NCBI RefSeq assembly: GCF_007990755.1
Contig: NZ_BJXA01000003.1
Span: 236,639-300,638, forward strand
DNA length: 64,000 bases
Direction of reading: 5' to 3'
Source: Nocardia ninae NBRC 108245
GTDB lineage: Bacteria > Actinomycetota > Actinomycetes > Mycobacteriales > Mycobacteriaceae
In this document: positions 33,916 to 41,940 of the stretch, one piece after another
Layout: each line of letters begins with the position of its first letter
Position numbering within the stretch: the stretch's first letter is position 1
Translations under genes and position numbers: made by a program
The notes under the pieces: model-generated
The model's database searches: none
Told to the model about the DNA's origin: nothing
What the model saw: the letters and a program-made list of their open reading frames with translations, nothing else

Positions 33916-34602
33916 ATGCCCTTCCACGTACAGCCACTGTCGATCCATTGCCACGCGCCGGTGGCGCGTGGCGCGCATGTCTGTTTCGGGATCAGCCCGT
34001 TCAACAGCTACTTCACCCCGCAGCGGATCATCGACCTGGCTCGCTGGGGCTTCGCCGAGTTCGACGCGGCGCACTTCTTCGTCCCGGACCTGCCCGCGGC
34101 CTACACCCTGGAAGCGCTGGGATATCCGCCGGCGCGGGCCGCGCACAAGGCGCGCCGCCAGGGACAGTATGTCCGCAACAAGATCGCGCGTGCGCTCACC
34201 GACGTGGGCGTGCACGAGCCGCAGCGACTGATCCTCGGCTGGGCGGAACTCTATTCGAATCCGCGATACCGGCACCTGCGCGATCAGGCGCAGAGGCTGT
34301 TCGACCATGACCCGGACTTTCGGGCCGAATGCGTGGAAGCGTCCCGGTGGGTGCTGGAAAACCGGCTACCGGCGGGCGGCGCGGCGACCGATGATCAACT
34401 GCGCTCCGCCGTGCGTTACCTGCTCGCCGAACTCCCCTTGTTCACCGACACCGGCGCCATCGTCGGCGCCGAGTCGTCGGTGTTCTGCTACCACCAGAGC
34501 ATCGGATTCCTGCAGCGGCTCTACCACGGCGAACTCGCCTGGAAGCCCGCCGAAGGACAAGGCTTCGGTGTGCTCACCGAAGTGGCCTACGCGCAGGGTT
34601 GA
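33916..34602 (+). CDS. tRNA-dependent cyclodipeptide synthase (NYH subfamily)
   Basis: A 228-residue CDPS, which joins two aminoacyl residues taken from charged tRNAs into a diketopiperazine. The nucleophile is Ser27 in HVCFGISPFNSYF, with Asn30 at the NYH position; Tyr168 and Glu172 lie in RYLLAELPLF, and Tyr192-His193 in SSVFCYHQSIGF. The pattern RAAHKARRQGQYVRNKIARA is the basic tRNA-binding helix. It is preceded by a CueR-type promoter and overlaps the end of cueR by 16 bases, tail to tail. No P450, oxidase or methyltransferase for tailoring is adjacent. The amino acids used cannot be read reliably. Confidence 0.93.
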   Translation: MPFHVQPLSIHCHAPVARGAHVCFGISPFNSYFTPQRIIDLARWGFAEFDAAHFFVPDLPAAYTLEALGYPPARAAHKARRQGQYVRNKIARALTDVGVHEPQRLILGWAELYSNPRYRHLRDQAQRLFDHDPDFRAECVEASRWVLENRLPAGGAATDDQLRSAVRYLLAELPLFTDTGAIVGAESSVFCYHQSIGFLQRLYHGELAWKPAEGQGFGVLTEVAYAQG

Positions 34603-35006
34603 GCGTCGGATTCCAGGATCCAGCACACCGCGGCCCGGTCGTGTTCGGTGGCGGTCGGGCCGCGCCGAGCGGTGGCCAGCAGGGATTCCAGGTGGGTTTC
34701 GAGGGTGATGAGTTCGGCGATCTGGGCGCGCACCTGATCCAGTCGGGATCTGAGGACCTGTTCGACATGGCCGCAGGGTGTATCGCCGTGGTCGACGATG
34801 GTCAGCACCTCGCGGGCTTCGGCGAGCGTGAGCCCGGCGGCCTGGGCGCGGCGGATGAACTGCAGCCGGGCGATGTGGTCGTCGCTGTAATCCCGGTAGC
34901 CGCCCGGGGTCCGGGCGGGTTCGGGCATGAGCCCGGACTGCTCGTAGAAGCGGATGGTCTTGGCCGTAAGACCGCTGGCCGTGGCCAGTTCACCGATTCT
35001 CATCAC
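34587..35006 (-). CDS. cueR: CueR-type MerR family copper regulator
   Basis: A 139-residue MerR protein: MRIGELATASGLTAKTIRFY and GGYRDYSDDHIARLQFIRRA. The long dimer helix is followed by a Cys-containing region (HGDTPCGHVEQVL) and a C-terminal AVCWILESDAQPC. The CueR-style Cys pair near the C terminus is present in altered spacing. Its own start faces the copZ-copA promoter at 35034, and its tail faces the cyclodipeptide synthase; both of those promoters carry the CueR dyad. A relic copy of its 5' end is at 12196. Confidence 0.87.
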   Translation of the reverse strand: MMRIGELATASGLTAKTIRFYEQSGLMPEPARTPGGYRDYSDDHIARLQFIRRAQAAGLTLAEAREVLTIVDHGDTPCGHVEQVLRSRLDQVRAQIAELITLETHLESLLATARRGPTATEHDRAAVCWILESDAQPCA

Positions 35007-35033
35007 AACTCCCGTGTCGTACGAAATTCACCC

Positions 35034-35065
35034 TTGACATTCCATCGTACTGGAAGGTTCATGAT
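35034..35065 (+). promoter_or_regulatory. CueR-type promoter, copy 3 (copZ-copA operon)
   Basis: TTGACA, the 19-base spacer TTCCATCGTACTGGAAGGT, and TCATGAT. It starts 28 bases from the cueR start and 85 bases before copZ. Confidence 0.85.
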
Positions 35066-35118
35066 GGTGGCAGAGCTCGCCGAACACGCGAGCGCAGCGA
35101 TCTATCGAAGGAGTGGCG

Positions 35119-35325
35119 ATGAGTGAGGCCACCTACACGGTGCGCGGTATGACCTGCGGGCACTGCGCGAATTCCGTAACACGGGAACTGCTGACCGTGT
35201 CCGGCGTGCGCGGTGTCGATGTCGACGTGGACTCCGGCCGGGTCGTGGTGACCAGCGAGCGACCCCTCGGACAGGACGCGGTGCGGGCCGCGGTGACCGA
35301 GGCCGGTTTCGAGTTGGTCGGCTGA
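35119..35325 (+). CDS. copZ: CopZ copper chaperone, copy 1
   Basis: A 68-residue HMA protein with metal site VRGMTCGHCANSVTREL. ATG 35119 follows GAAGGAG. It is the first gene of the CueR-controlled operon and should hand Cu(I) to CopA, encoded 51 bases downstream. Confidence 0.92.
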   Translation: MSEATYTVRGMTCGHCANSVTRELLTVSGVRGVDVDVDSGRVVVTSERPLGQDAVRAAVTEAGFELVG

Positions 35326-35376
35326 TGCTCGACCGTCGAAAGCGCAACGGAGACAAAGTGGATGGCGAGGTGACAG

Positions 35377-37860
35377 ATGAGTGAGGTCACCGACCGGATG
35401 TCTGCTGGTGTGCGGCAGGTGGAGCTGTCGATCGCAGGCATGACGTGTGCGTCGTGCCCGCCGCGGATAGAACGCAGGCTGGCCAAACTCGGCGGGGTCA
35501 CCGCGACGGTGAACTTCGCGACCGGCAAGGCCAAGGTCAGCTACCCCGACACGATGCCGGAGTCGGATTTGATCGGCGCGGTCGCCGAGGCCGGCTACAC
35601 GGCGACCATTCCCCGCTCCGAAACCGCCGCAGCGCGCAGCGATGCCGATCACGGCGACGACTACGACGAGCACACGAAGTTGCTGCGGCAGCGGATGCTC
35701 GTCTGTCTCGCGCTGGCGGTGCCGGTGACGGTGCTGGCGATGGTGCCGCCGCTGCAGTTCACCAACTGGCAGTGGTTGTCGCTGACCTTGGCCGCACCGG
35801 TGGTGGTGTGGGGCGCGTGGCCGTTCCATCGCGCGGCATGGTCGAACCTGAAACACGCCACCGCCACCATGGACACCCTGATCTCGGTAGGAGTACTCGC
35901 CGCGTTCGGCTGGTCGCTTTTCGCACTGTTCCTCGGCGAGGCCGGAATTCCAGGCCTGCGGCACAGCTTCTCGCTGACCGTGGCACGCGGAATGGCCGGA
36001 CAGAACATCTATCTGGAGGTGGCTACCGTCCTGACCACGGCGATCCTGGCGGGCCGGTTCTTCGAGGCACGGGCCCGTCGTCGTGCGGGCGCGGCCTTGC
36101 GGGCGCTGCTGGAGCTGGGCGCGAAAGACGTCGCTGTCCTGCGTGATGGCCGCGAGGAGCGGATCCCGATCGACCAGCTGGGCGTCGGTGACCGATTCGT
36201 GGTACGACCGGGAGAGAAGATCGCCACCGACGGTGTTGTCTCCGACGGCAATTCAGCGGTCGATGCCAGCATGCTGACCGGCGAGTCGATGCCGGTGGAG
36301 GTCGGCCCCGGTGATCCGGTGGTCGGCGCCACCGTCAACGCGGGCGGGCGCCTCGTGGTGCACGCGACCCGAATCGGCTCCGACACCCAGCTGGCACAGA
36401 TGGCCACGCTGGTCGAGGAGGCGCAGAACGGCAAAGCGCAGGTCCAGCGCCTCGCCGACCGGGTGTCTGCGGTGTTCGTGCCGATCGTCATCGCTCTCGC
36501 GATCGCCACGTTGGGGATCTGGCTCGCGGTCGGTGCCGGGGCGGCGTTCGCGTTCAGCACCGCGGTCGCCGTATTGATCATCGCGTGCCCGTGTGGTCTC
36601 GGATTGGCCACGCCCACAGCGCTTTTGGTCGGCACCGGACGGGGTGCGCAGCTCGGTATCCTGATCAAGGGCCCGGAGGTGCTGGAATCGACCCGCCGCA
36701 TCGACACCGTGGTCCTGGACAAGACCGGCACCGTCACCACCGGCAAGATGACCCTGCTCGAGGTCCATGCGGGCGCCGATGCCGACGAGACCGAAATCCT
36801 GCGGCTGGCCGGCGCACTGGAAGATGCGTCCGAACATCCGATCGCCAAGGCCATCGCCAGCGGCGCAGCCGAACGAGTCGCAACACTGCCCGCCGTAGCG
36901 GACTTCGCGAATCTCGAGGGCCTCGGGGTGCAGGGCACCGTCGAGGGCCGCGCCGTACTGGTGGGCCGCACGACCCTGCTCGAGCAACGCGGCATCGACC
37001 TTCCGGTCGGCCTGCGGACGGTCAAAGAGCGGGCCGAGTCTCAGGGACGTACCGCGGTGGTCGTCGCGTGGGAGGGCACTGCGCAGGCGGTGCTGGTCGT
37101 CGCCGACACGGTCAAACCGACTTCGGCGCAAGCGGTTCGCGGGCTGCGGGAGCTCGGGTTGCGACCGGTCCTGCTCACCGGTGACAACAGCACCGTCGCG
37201 CGGGCGATCGCCGCCGAGGTCGGCATTACCGAGGTGATCGCCGAGGTACTGCCCACCGACAAGGTCGACATCGTCAAGCAACTGCAAGACCAGGGCCGGG
37301 TCGTGGCGATGGTCGGCGACGGCATCAACGACGCCGCCGCGCTCGCCCAAGCCGACCTCGGGCTGGCCATGGGCACCGGCACCGACGTCGCCATCGAAGC
37401 CTCGGACCTGACCCTGGTTCGTGGTGACTTGATCGCCGCTGTCGACGCGATCCGGTTGGCACGCAGCACTTTACGGACCATCAAGGGCAATCTGTTCTGG
37501 GCCTTCGCCTACAACGTCGCCGCGCTCCCACTGGCCGCGATCGGGCTGCTGAACCCGCTCATCGCCGGCTCGGCGATGGCTTTCTCCAGCGTGTTCGTGG
37601 TGACGAACAGCTTGCGGCTGCGGCGATTCCGCGCCTCACCCACCTCCGAGCCGCCTCCGAGCGTCGATGCTCGTGCCAATGGTCGCCCTGGTGCGGCTCG
37701 GCACGGTAACAGTCGCCCCCTCGGGGACGGCGAGCGAACAGAACTCGAGCGCCTGCGCGCCGCGAACGTGGTCCTGGCCGAGGAACGCGACGTACTCGCC
37801 CGTGCGATCGCGCTGGCACTCGGCAACACCGAAGAGCGGCAACAAGACCGGACTCGGTAG
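35377..37860 (+). CDS. copA: CopA Cu(I)-exporting P1B-1 ATPase with C-terminal extension, copy 1
   Basis: An 827-residue copper pump. One HMA domain (GMTCASC, Cys24 and Cys27) is followed by eight helices, the CPC motif at 404-406 ([15 protein letters not shown]), the phosphorylated Asp448 in [19 protein letters not shown] and the hinge [14 protein letters not shown]. The pump fold ends near [10 protein letters not shown]. About 75 extra residues follow, including [20 protein letters not shown], which look like the leucine-zipper end of an IS3-type OrfA; the second CopA (61170) lacks them. The relic at 12352 carries the same tail. Confidence 0.93.
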   Translation: MSEVTDRMSAGVRQVELSIAGMTCASCPPRIERRLAKLGGVTATVNFATGKAKVSYPDTMPESDLIGAVAEAGYTATIPRSETAAARSDADHGDDYDEHTKLLRQRMLVCLALAVPVTVLAMVPPLQFTNWQWLSLTLAAPVVVWGAWPFHRAAWSNLKHATATMDTLISVGVLAAFGWSLFALFLGEAGIPGLRHSFSLTVARGMAGQNIYLEVATVLTTAILAGRFFEARARRRAGAALRALLELGAKDVAVLRDGREERIPIDQLGVGDRFVVRPGEKIATDGVVSDGNSAVDASMLTGESMPVEVGPGDPVVGATVNAGGRLVVHATRIGSDTQLAQMATLVEEAQNGKAQVQRLADRVSAVFVPIVIALAIATLGIWLAVGAGAAFAFSTAVAVLIIACPCGLGLATPTALLVGTGRGAQLGILIKGPEVLESTRRIDTVVLDKTGTVTTGKMTLLEVHAGADADETEILRLAGALEDASEHPIAKAIASGAAERVATLPAVADFANLEGLGVQGTVEGRAVLVGRTTLLEQRGIDLPVGLRTVKERAESQGRTAVVVAWEGTAQAVLVVADTVKPTSAQAVRGLRELGLRPVLLTGDNSTVARAIAAEVGITEVIAEVLPTDKVDIVKQLQDQGRVVAMVGDGINDAAALAQADLGLAMGTGTDVAIEASDLTLVRGDLIAAVDAIRLARSTLRTIKGNLFWAFAYNVAALPLAAIGLLNPLIAGSAMAFSSVFVVTNSLRLRRFRASPTSEPPPSVDARANGRPGAARHGNSRPLGDGERTELERLRAANVVLAEERDVLARAIALALGNTEERQQDRTR

Positions 37861-37906
37861 ACGAGTCGGAACAAATGAGTGAACACCCGACAAAGGAGAC
37901 GAACAA

Positions 37907-38008
37907 ATGGCACCGAACATGATGGCGAACCTGGCGTCCTGGTGGAACTGCCAGCTGATGATGCTGGGCCTGGCCGAGTGCGGCATGTGTCCCAAGATGC
38001 CCCAGTAG
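37907..38008 (+). CDS. 33-residue Met/Cys peptide, copy 2 (main copper operon)
   Basis: ATG 37907 follows AAAGGAGACGAAC, 46 bases after copA. The peptide has core SWWNCQLMMLGLAECGMC (positions 11-28), three cysteines, and methionines throughout, ending KMPQ. Copy 1 at 12674 is identical at 28 of 33 positions. I know no named family. The Trp pair and hydrophobic middle suggest membrane association, and the CGMC end resembles a soft-metal ligand set. Placement between copA and small membrane proteins supports a copper role. Confidence 0.75.
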   Translation: MAPNMMANLASWWNCQLMMLGLAECGMCPKMPQ

Positions 38009-38021
38009 CAGGAGGTTTGCG

Positions 38022-38222
38022 ATGGAATCGCTGCTTGTGACCCTTGCCGTGTTGGCCTGCCCGGTCGGCATGGGTCTGATGATGTGGTTCATGATGCGCG
38101 GACCGGGAACGCGCACCCACGACGACCGCGCGCACGACGATCCCGCGAAGCAGGAACTCGCTCGAATGCGTGCGGAGATCGAGCAGCTCAAGGCCGAGCG
38201 ACGCGAGGGCAAGGTGCTGTGA
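38022..38222 (+). CDS. Small Met-rich membrane protein (DUF2933-like)
   Basis: A 66-residue protein: one hydrophobic helix with Cys and Met (VLACPVGMGLMMWFMMRGPG) followed by a charged helix with coiled-coil character (QELARMRAEIEQLKAERRE). This layout is common beside copper and silver resistance genes. It starts 13 bases after the peptide gene, and its stop overlaps the next start by one base. A remnant of its 5' end follows the relic peptide at 12784. Confidence 0.65.
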   Translation: MESLLVTLAVLACPVGMGLMMWFMMRGPGTRTHDDRAHDDPAKQELARMRAEIEQLKAERREGKVL

Positions 38223-38422
38223 TGTCGATCTGGTTCGCGGCCGCGCTGGTCGTGGCGGCCGTGACGCTCACCTATTTCTGCTGTATCCGGCCGATGCGCC
38301 GGGGCAGCTGCCGCGTAGGCGCGAAACCGGCAGGCGTCGAGCGTGAACTCGCCGAGCTGCGTGCAGACCTACGGTCGCTACGCGAGCAGGACGGAACCGA
38401 ATCAACCAGCGAGAGTAGGTGA
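38222..38422 (+). CDS. Small single-pass membrane protein with Cys pair
   Basis: A 66-residue protein with helix FAAALVVAAVTLTYFCCIRP and a charged tail (ELAELRADLRSLREQD) resembling the preceding protein's tail. The adjacent Cys-Cys at the membrane edge and the paralogous tail suggest that the two small proteins may pair. Start and stop both overlap neighbours, so it is part of the copper operon. No named family is recognised. Confidence 0.6.
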   Translation: MSIWFAAALVVAAVTLTYFCCIRPMRRGSCRVGAKPAGVERELAELRADLRSLREQDGTESTSESR

Positions 38423-38805
38423 TACAGGTGACCGAACCGTACCGCGCACAGCCATCGGTACGTGCGGGTGATGCCGACCGGGAGCGGGTGGCCGCCCACC
38501 TGCAGGCCGAGGTCGGCACCGGCCGGTTGACGCTCGCGGAGTACAGCGACCGTCTCGACGCGGCCTACCACGCGAAAACTATCGGCGAGCTGCGAGCCCT
38601 GACCAGAGATCTGCCGGTAGTCGCCGCATCGGCGAAACCGCAACCGAGCCGCTCCCGGGCTCCGGTGATCGCCGCACTTGCCGCGGCCGGCGTACTCGCC
38701 GTGCTCACGCTCGGGTTCGTCGCGGGCCCACCCGCTGGGGCGCTCAGCGACATGGCCGAGCATATGGACACCATGACCTCGCAGATGGGACAGCCATGCC
38801 ATTAA
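38419..38805 (+). CDS. DUF1707 domain protein with C-terminal membrane helix
   Basis: A 128-residue protein. DUF1707 covers VRAGDADRERVAAHLQAEVG to ELRALTRDLP. A membrane helix (VIAALAAAGVLAVLTLGFVA) and a Met/His-containing external tail (MAEHMDTMTSQMGQPCH) follow. The tail, with Met, His and a final Cys-His, could bind copper. GTG 38419 overlaps the previous stop (GTGA); GTG 38428 is an alternative. Confidence 0.75.
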   Translation: MIQVTEPYRAQPSVRAGDADRERVAAHLQAEVGTGRLTLAEYSDRLDAAYHAKTIGELRALTRDLPVVAASAKPQPSRSRAPVIAALAAAGVLAVLTLGFVAGPPAGALSDMAEHMDTMTSQMGQPCH

Positions 38806-38882
38806 CAGCACACGGTCGCCGACGCGCGCGGCTCCGGATATCCGGCGATGCGCCGACAGGTCGTAGGTAAGGGGTCCACACG

Positions 38883-39818
38883 GTGGGTGAATTGTTGATC
38901 GGGACAACGCTGTTGGCGTCCTTCCTTGGCGGCGTGGTTGCCCTGCTGGCGCCGTGCTGCGTTTCGGTGATGCTGCCCGCCTACCTGGCCACCGGATTCC
39001 GTCACCGCGGTGGCGTCGTACCCGCGACCCTGGTTTTCGGTGCCGGGGTGGCCACGGTGATCCTGCCTATCGGCTTGGGTGCCACCATCTTGAGCAGACT
39101 GTTCATCGAACAGCACGTCTGGGTGTTCTCGATCGGCGCGACACTGATGGTCATCGGCGGCGTCGCGGTGCTGATCGGGTGGAAGCCGAACCTGCCCATG
39201 CCCGGCGCACGCACCGTCCGGGAAGGCAGTTTCTCCTCGGCCTACCTGCTGGGCGCGTTCTCCGGGATCGCCAGCGCCTGTTGCGCGCCGGTCCTGGTCG
39301 GTGTCGCGGTGCTCTCCGGTGCGTCCGGCTCGTTCCCCGTCGCGCTGACCGTCGGGTTGTCCTACGTGGCCGGAATGGTCACCCCGCTTGCATTGGTCGC
39401 GCTGGTCTGGGACCGCCGCCGGGAACAGTCCGCGCGCCTGTTCACCGACCGATCCCTGCGTATCCGGGTGGGCCGCTGGCAGCGCGACCTCGCCGTAGGG
39501 ACCGCTCTCAGTGGTGTGCTGATGATCGGCATGGGCGTCCTGACCGGAGTCCTCGCGTTCACGGGTGCCGGAATGAGCGCTGGTGGTTGGCAATCGGAGG
39601 TGAGCGCCTGGCTGCAACACCTCAGTGCCCGAATCCAAGACTCCGTGTCCTGGCTGCCCGGCGGCGTGGTTGCCGCACTGCTCCTGGCGGGTACGGCCCT
39701 GCTGATCCGCCGATCGCTGCGCGCACGCCAGTCCATCCCGGACACCCGCGAATCGAACTGCTGCGCCGAACCCTCGCCCGCACCGATTCCGGAATCTGTT
39801 GAGGAGAAACACCAGTGA
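38883..39818 (+). CDS. CcdA/DsbD-like thiol-electron transporter
   Basis: A 311-residue membrane protein of the DsbD/CcdA group. Cys residues sit in the first helix region (ALLAPCCVSVMLPAYLAT) and in the matching repeat (GIASACCAPVLVGVAVLS), where CcdA passes electrons. It overlaps a redoxin gene (GTGA), which is its likely periplasm-side partner. An added C-terminal loop ends in NCCAEPSPAP. It follows the copper peptides on the same strand, 77 bases after the DUF1707 gene. Confidence 0.85.
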   Translation: MGELLIGTTLLASFLGGVVALLAPCCVSVMLPAYLATGFRHRGGVVPATLVFGAGVATVILPIGLGATILSRLFIEQHVWVFSIGATLMVIGGVAVLIGWKPNLPMPGARTVREGSFSSAYLLGAFSGIASACCAPVLVGVAVLSGASGSFPVALTVGLSYVAGMVTPLALVALVWDRRREQSARLFTDRSLRIRVGRWQRDLAVGTALSGVLMIGMGVLTGVLAFTGAGMSAGGWQSEVSAWLQHLSARIQDSVSWLPGGVVAALLLAGTALLIRRSLRARQSIPDTRESNCCAEPSPAPIPESVEEKHQ

Positions 39819-40543
39819 ACGTCAACAGCGGTAAATCCACTACCACGCGGCCCACCGGCAAACGCGGCAGAACCACCCGAACCCGGCGCACCACACAAGA
39901 CACCGTCGAACCACCAGGCTCGGCCCGCCAACGACGCTGGCCGATGATCACCGCGGTGCTCGTAGTCCTGGCCGTCGGAGCCCTGTTCCTGATCTACCAG
40001 AATGCCCAAAACAAGCAGAACACCGCGGCTGACGGTGGCAGCGGGTACCGGCACGTCACCGGAGATCCCGGGATCGGTGAACCCGCCCCCGATTTCACCC
40101 TGACCTCCCACACCGGAGATACCTTCTCGCTCAACGACTTCCGCGGACGCAGTGTGCTGCTGTACTTCCAGGAAGGTCTGATGTGCCAGCCGTGCTGGGA
40201 TCAGATCACCGACCTCGAACAGAACCAGGCTGCATTGAAGGCGGCCGGCATCGACACGGTGGTGTCGATCTCCCACGACCAGGTGGCGCAGCAGGCGCGC
40301 AAGGCCGCCGACCAGAAGATTACGACCCCGATGCTGGCCGACCCGACCCAACAGGTCATCCACGCCTACGACGCCCACAAGTACGGGATGATGCGCGAGC
40401 AAACCGCCGGGCACAGCTTCGTGCTCGTCGGTCCCGACGGCACGATCGCCTGGCGCGCGGATTATGGCGGCGCTCCCGATTACACCATGTTCGTCCCCAC
40501 CGACAAGCTGCTCGCCGACGTGAGCAAAGAACGCCGACCATGA
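39815..40543 (+). CDS. Membrane-anchored thioredoxin-like redoxin (AhpC/TSA fold)
   Basis: A 242-residue protein: basic cytosolic tail, one membrane helix (WPMITAVLVVLAVGALFLIY) and an external redoxin domain (GEPAPDFTLTSHTGDTFSLN). The active site is EGLMCQPCWDQITDLE (CQPC). It should receive electrons from the CcdA-like protein and keep external thiols reduced, for example copper ligands. The stop overlaps the glutaredoxin gene (ATGA). Confidence 0.85.
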   Translation: MNVNSGKSTTTRPTGKRGRTTRTRRTTQDTVEPPGSARQRRWPMITAVLVVLAVGALFLIYQNAQNKQNTAADGGSGYRHVTGDPGIGEPAPDFTLTSHTGDTFSLNDFRGRSVLLYFQEGLMCQPCWDQITDLEQNQAALKAAGIDTVVSISHDQVAQQARKAADQKITTPMLADPTQQVIHAYDAHKYGMMREQTAGHSFVLVGPDGTIAWRADYGGAPDYTMFVPTDKLLADVSKERRP

Positions 40544-40797
40544 CCACCCCGGTCGCGATCACCCTGCTCACCCAACCCGACTGCGCCTACTGTGACCACG
40601 CCAAGCGAGTCCTGAATCAGGTAAGCGTCGATTACCCGATTCAGGTCATCGAGATCGATCTCGCCAGTGACGAGGGCCGCGAACTGGCGCGGAAAGGGGG
40701 CGTGCTGTTCGCGCCCGGAGTCCTCATCGCTGGCGAACCCTTCTCCTTCGGGCGCCTGTCAGAACGCAAACTGCGCCGCGCCCTCCACAGGCGATAA
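40540..40797 (+). CDS. Glutaredoxin-like protein
   Basis: An 85-residue glutaredoxin fold with active site LTQPDCAYCDHAKRVLNQ (CAYC) and the later segment GVLFAPGVLIAGEPFSFGRL. It is cytosolic and the last gene of the copper-redox operon, overlapping the redoxin gene by four bases. It may feed electrons into the CcdA/redoxin pair or strip metals from thiols. Confidence 0.82.
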   Translation: MTTPVAITLLTQPDCAYCDHAKRVLNQVSVDYPIQVIEIDLASDEGRELARKGGVLFAPGVLIAGEPFSFGRLSERKLRRALHRR

Positions 40798-40867
40798 CTC
40801 AGAGGGCTGTCGCTGACTGGCTTGTCGGCCCCTCCACATCGGCGAGAAACCGAGGTAACCGGAAACA

Positions 40868-41005
40868 ATGACCACGATCGAAGTGCTTACCGTACCCAAC
40901 TGCCCGAATGCGCCCACCACCATCGGACTGCTGCGCACCTGCCTGGACCGGCTGGACCTCAACATCCCGATCCAGCAGCGGATCGGTGAATACCCTTCGC
41001 CCACC
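40868..41005 (+). pseudogene. Truncated thioredoxin-fold gene
   Basis: The frame reads TTIEVLTVPNCPNAPTTIGL and then QRIGEYPSPTI, typical of small thioredoxin-fold proteins in mercury and copper loci and like the N-terminal domain of the MerB fusion at 7744. It breaks at about 41005, where an inverted hydrolase fragment begins. The remaining downstream frame is not protein-like. Confidence 0.65.
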
Positions 41006-41012
41006 ATTCTCG

Positions 41013-41222
41013 GCCCGACGATCGGCCATGGCCGCGCTGGTCGTAGGTCAGGAGCAGATGGTCGCCCGCCAGCTGATCGAAATCGAAGAGGTCGAGCCGG
41101 CGTACGGCAGCCCGGCTCAGCAGTATGCCATGCGAATAACCGAGCGGAGATCCGGAACCTTTGAGCTGGTACGCGATTCGCGCCCTCGCCCGTGTCAGAT
41201 AGTGGTCCTGCGACATCGGCAT
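41013..41222 (-). pseudogene. N-terminal fragment of an alpha/beta hydrolase
   Basis: Leftward from ATG 41222 the frame reads ARIAYQLKGSGSPLGYSHGI and LLLTYDQRGHGRSSGR, the first strand region and oxyanion area of an alpha/beta hydrolase. Similarity ends near 41013, before the catalytic nucleophile elbow. With the truncated thioredoxin gene it marks an inversion or fusion breakpoint. Confidence 0.65.
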
Positions 41223-41256
41223 TCACCTGCTCAGCCCGGCATGGTGATGGTCCTGA

Positions 41257-41272
41257 ATACCCGGCAGGGGTA
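41257..41272. promoter_or_regulatory. CsoR/RicR-type operator, copy 1
   Basis: ATACCC-GGCA-GGGGTA, a near-perfect dyad. It lies 34 bases from the start of the hydrolase fragment (leftward) and 340 bases before nuoA (rightward). It matches sites at 52502, 57282 and 59814. Confidence 0.5.
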
Positions 41273-41543
41273 CCTACCGAAGGCTACTCGGCGGCGGAAA
41301 GTGTGGCAACGGTGGACGATGATGGAACTACGTGGCGCAGGTCGATTCCGCAGCCACTATTCTCCGCAGCCCCTTTTTCACTATGTGCATTCGTGGAATG
41401 GCTGCGCAGGACTTGCGCGGTGGCAACTGCTTCCGAATCGCCAGCTCTCGTTGTCTACTTTCGGTTCTGCCGTGCTGCGGTCTACCCTTACCCAGTAGGT
41501 GTATGTGAGCCAGTCGATTTGGCGCGTGCCGGTCCTGCTGGAT
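41273..41543. other. Noncoding stretch before the complex I-like cluster
   Basis: No gene recognised. Open frames lack protein-like features. It probably holds the promoter of the nuo-like cluster, which I cannot place exactly. Confidence 0.4.
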
Positions 41544-41560
41544 TACGAAGGTGGATAGTA
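41544..41560. promoter_or_regulatory. BlaI-type palindrome (upstream of complex I-like cluster)
   Basis: TACGA, seven bases, TAGTA; one mismatch to the consensus at 12041. It lies 39 bases before the nuoA start. Confidence 0.45.
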
Positions 41561-41598
41561 GTGTCGCCCGCACGAACGGACAGGAGGGGTGGTCGGCG

Positions 41599-41940
41599 GT
41601 GACGAACTTGCTGGTGATCGTGGCCATCGTAGCCGCGTCGATAGTCGTGATTTACAGCGCGGCGCGGGCGGTGGGCGCTGCCCCGGCGAGCGTGGACCAG
41701 GCTCCGTTTCTCTCAGGTGCGGCGGCTGTGGAGCACGCTGTCTCGCGTTATCACGTCCGGTGGTACACGATCACGATGATCTTTCTTGCGTTCGACATGG
41801 AGATGGCCTTCATGTACCCGTGGGCGATTGTCGTGGCCGATATCGGAATCAGTGCGGTTGCCGAGATGTTCGGCTTCCTCGCCGTGCTGATGATCGCCGT
41901 CCTCTACGCCTGGCGGGAAGGAGCGCTGCGATGGGTCTGA
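41599..41940 (+). CDS. nuoA: NuoA-like complex I membrane subunit
   Basis: A 113-residue subunit with three helices: LLVIVAIVAASIVVIYSAAR, FLAFDMEMAFMYPWAIVVAD and FGFLAVLMIAVLYAWREGAL. The acidic FDMEMAFMYPWA motif is the NuoA hallmark. GTG 41599 has AGGAGGGG ten bases upstream. It overlaps the next gene by ten bases and heads an eight-gene cluster. Confidence 0.88.
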   Translation: MTNLLVIVAIVAASIVVIYSAARAVGAAPASVDQAPFLSGAAAVEHAVSRYHVRWYTITMIFLAFDMEMAFMYPWAIVVADIGISAVAEMFGFLAVLMIAVLYAWREGALRWV

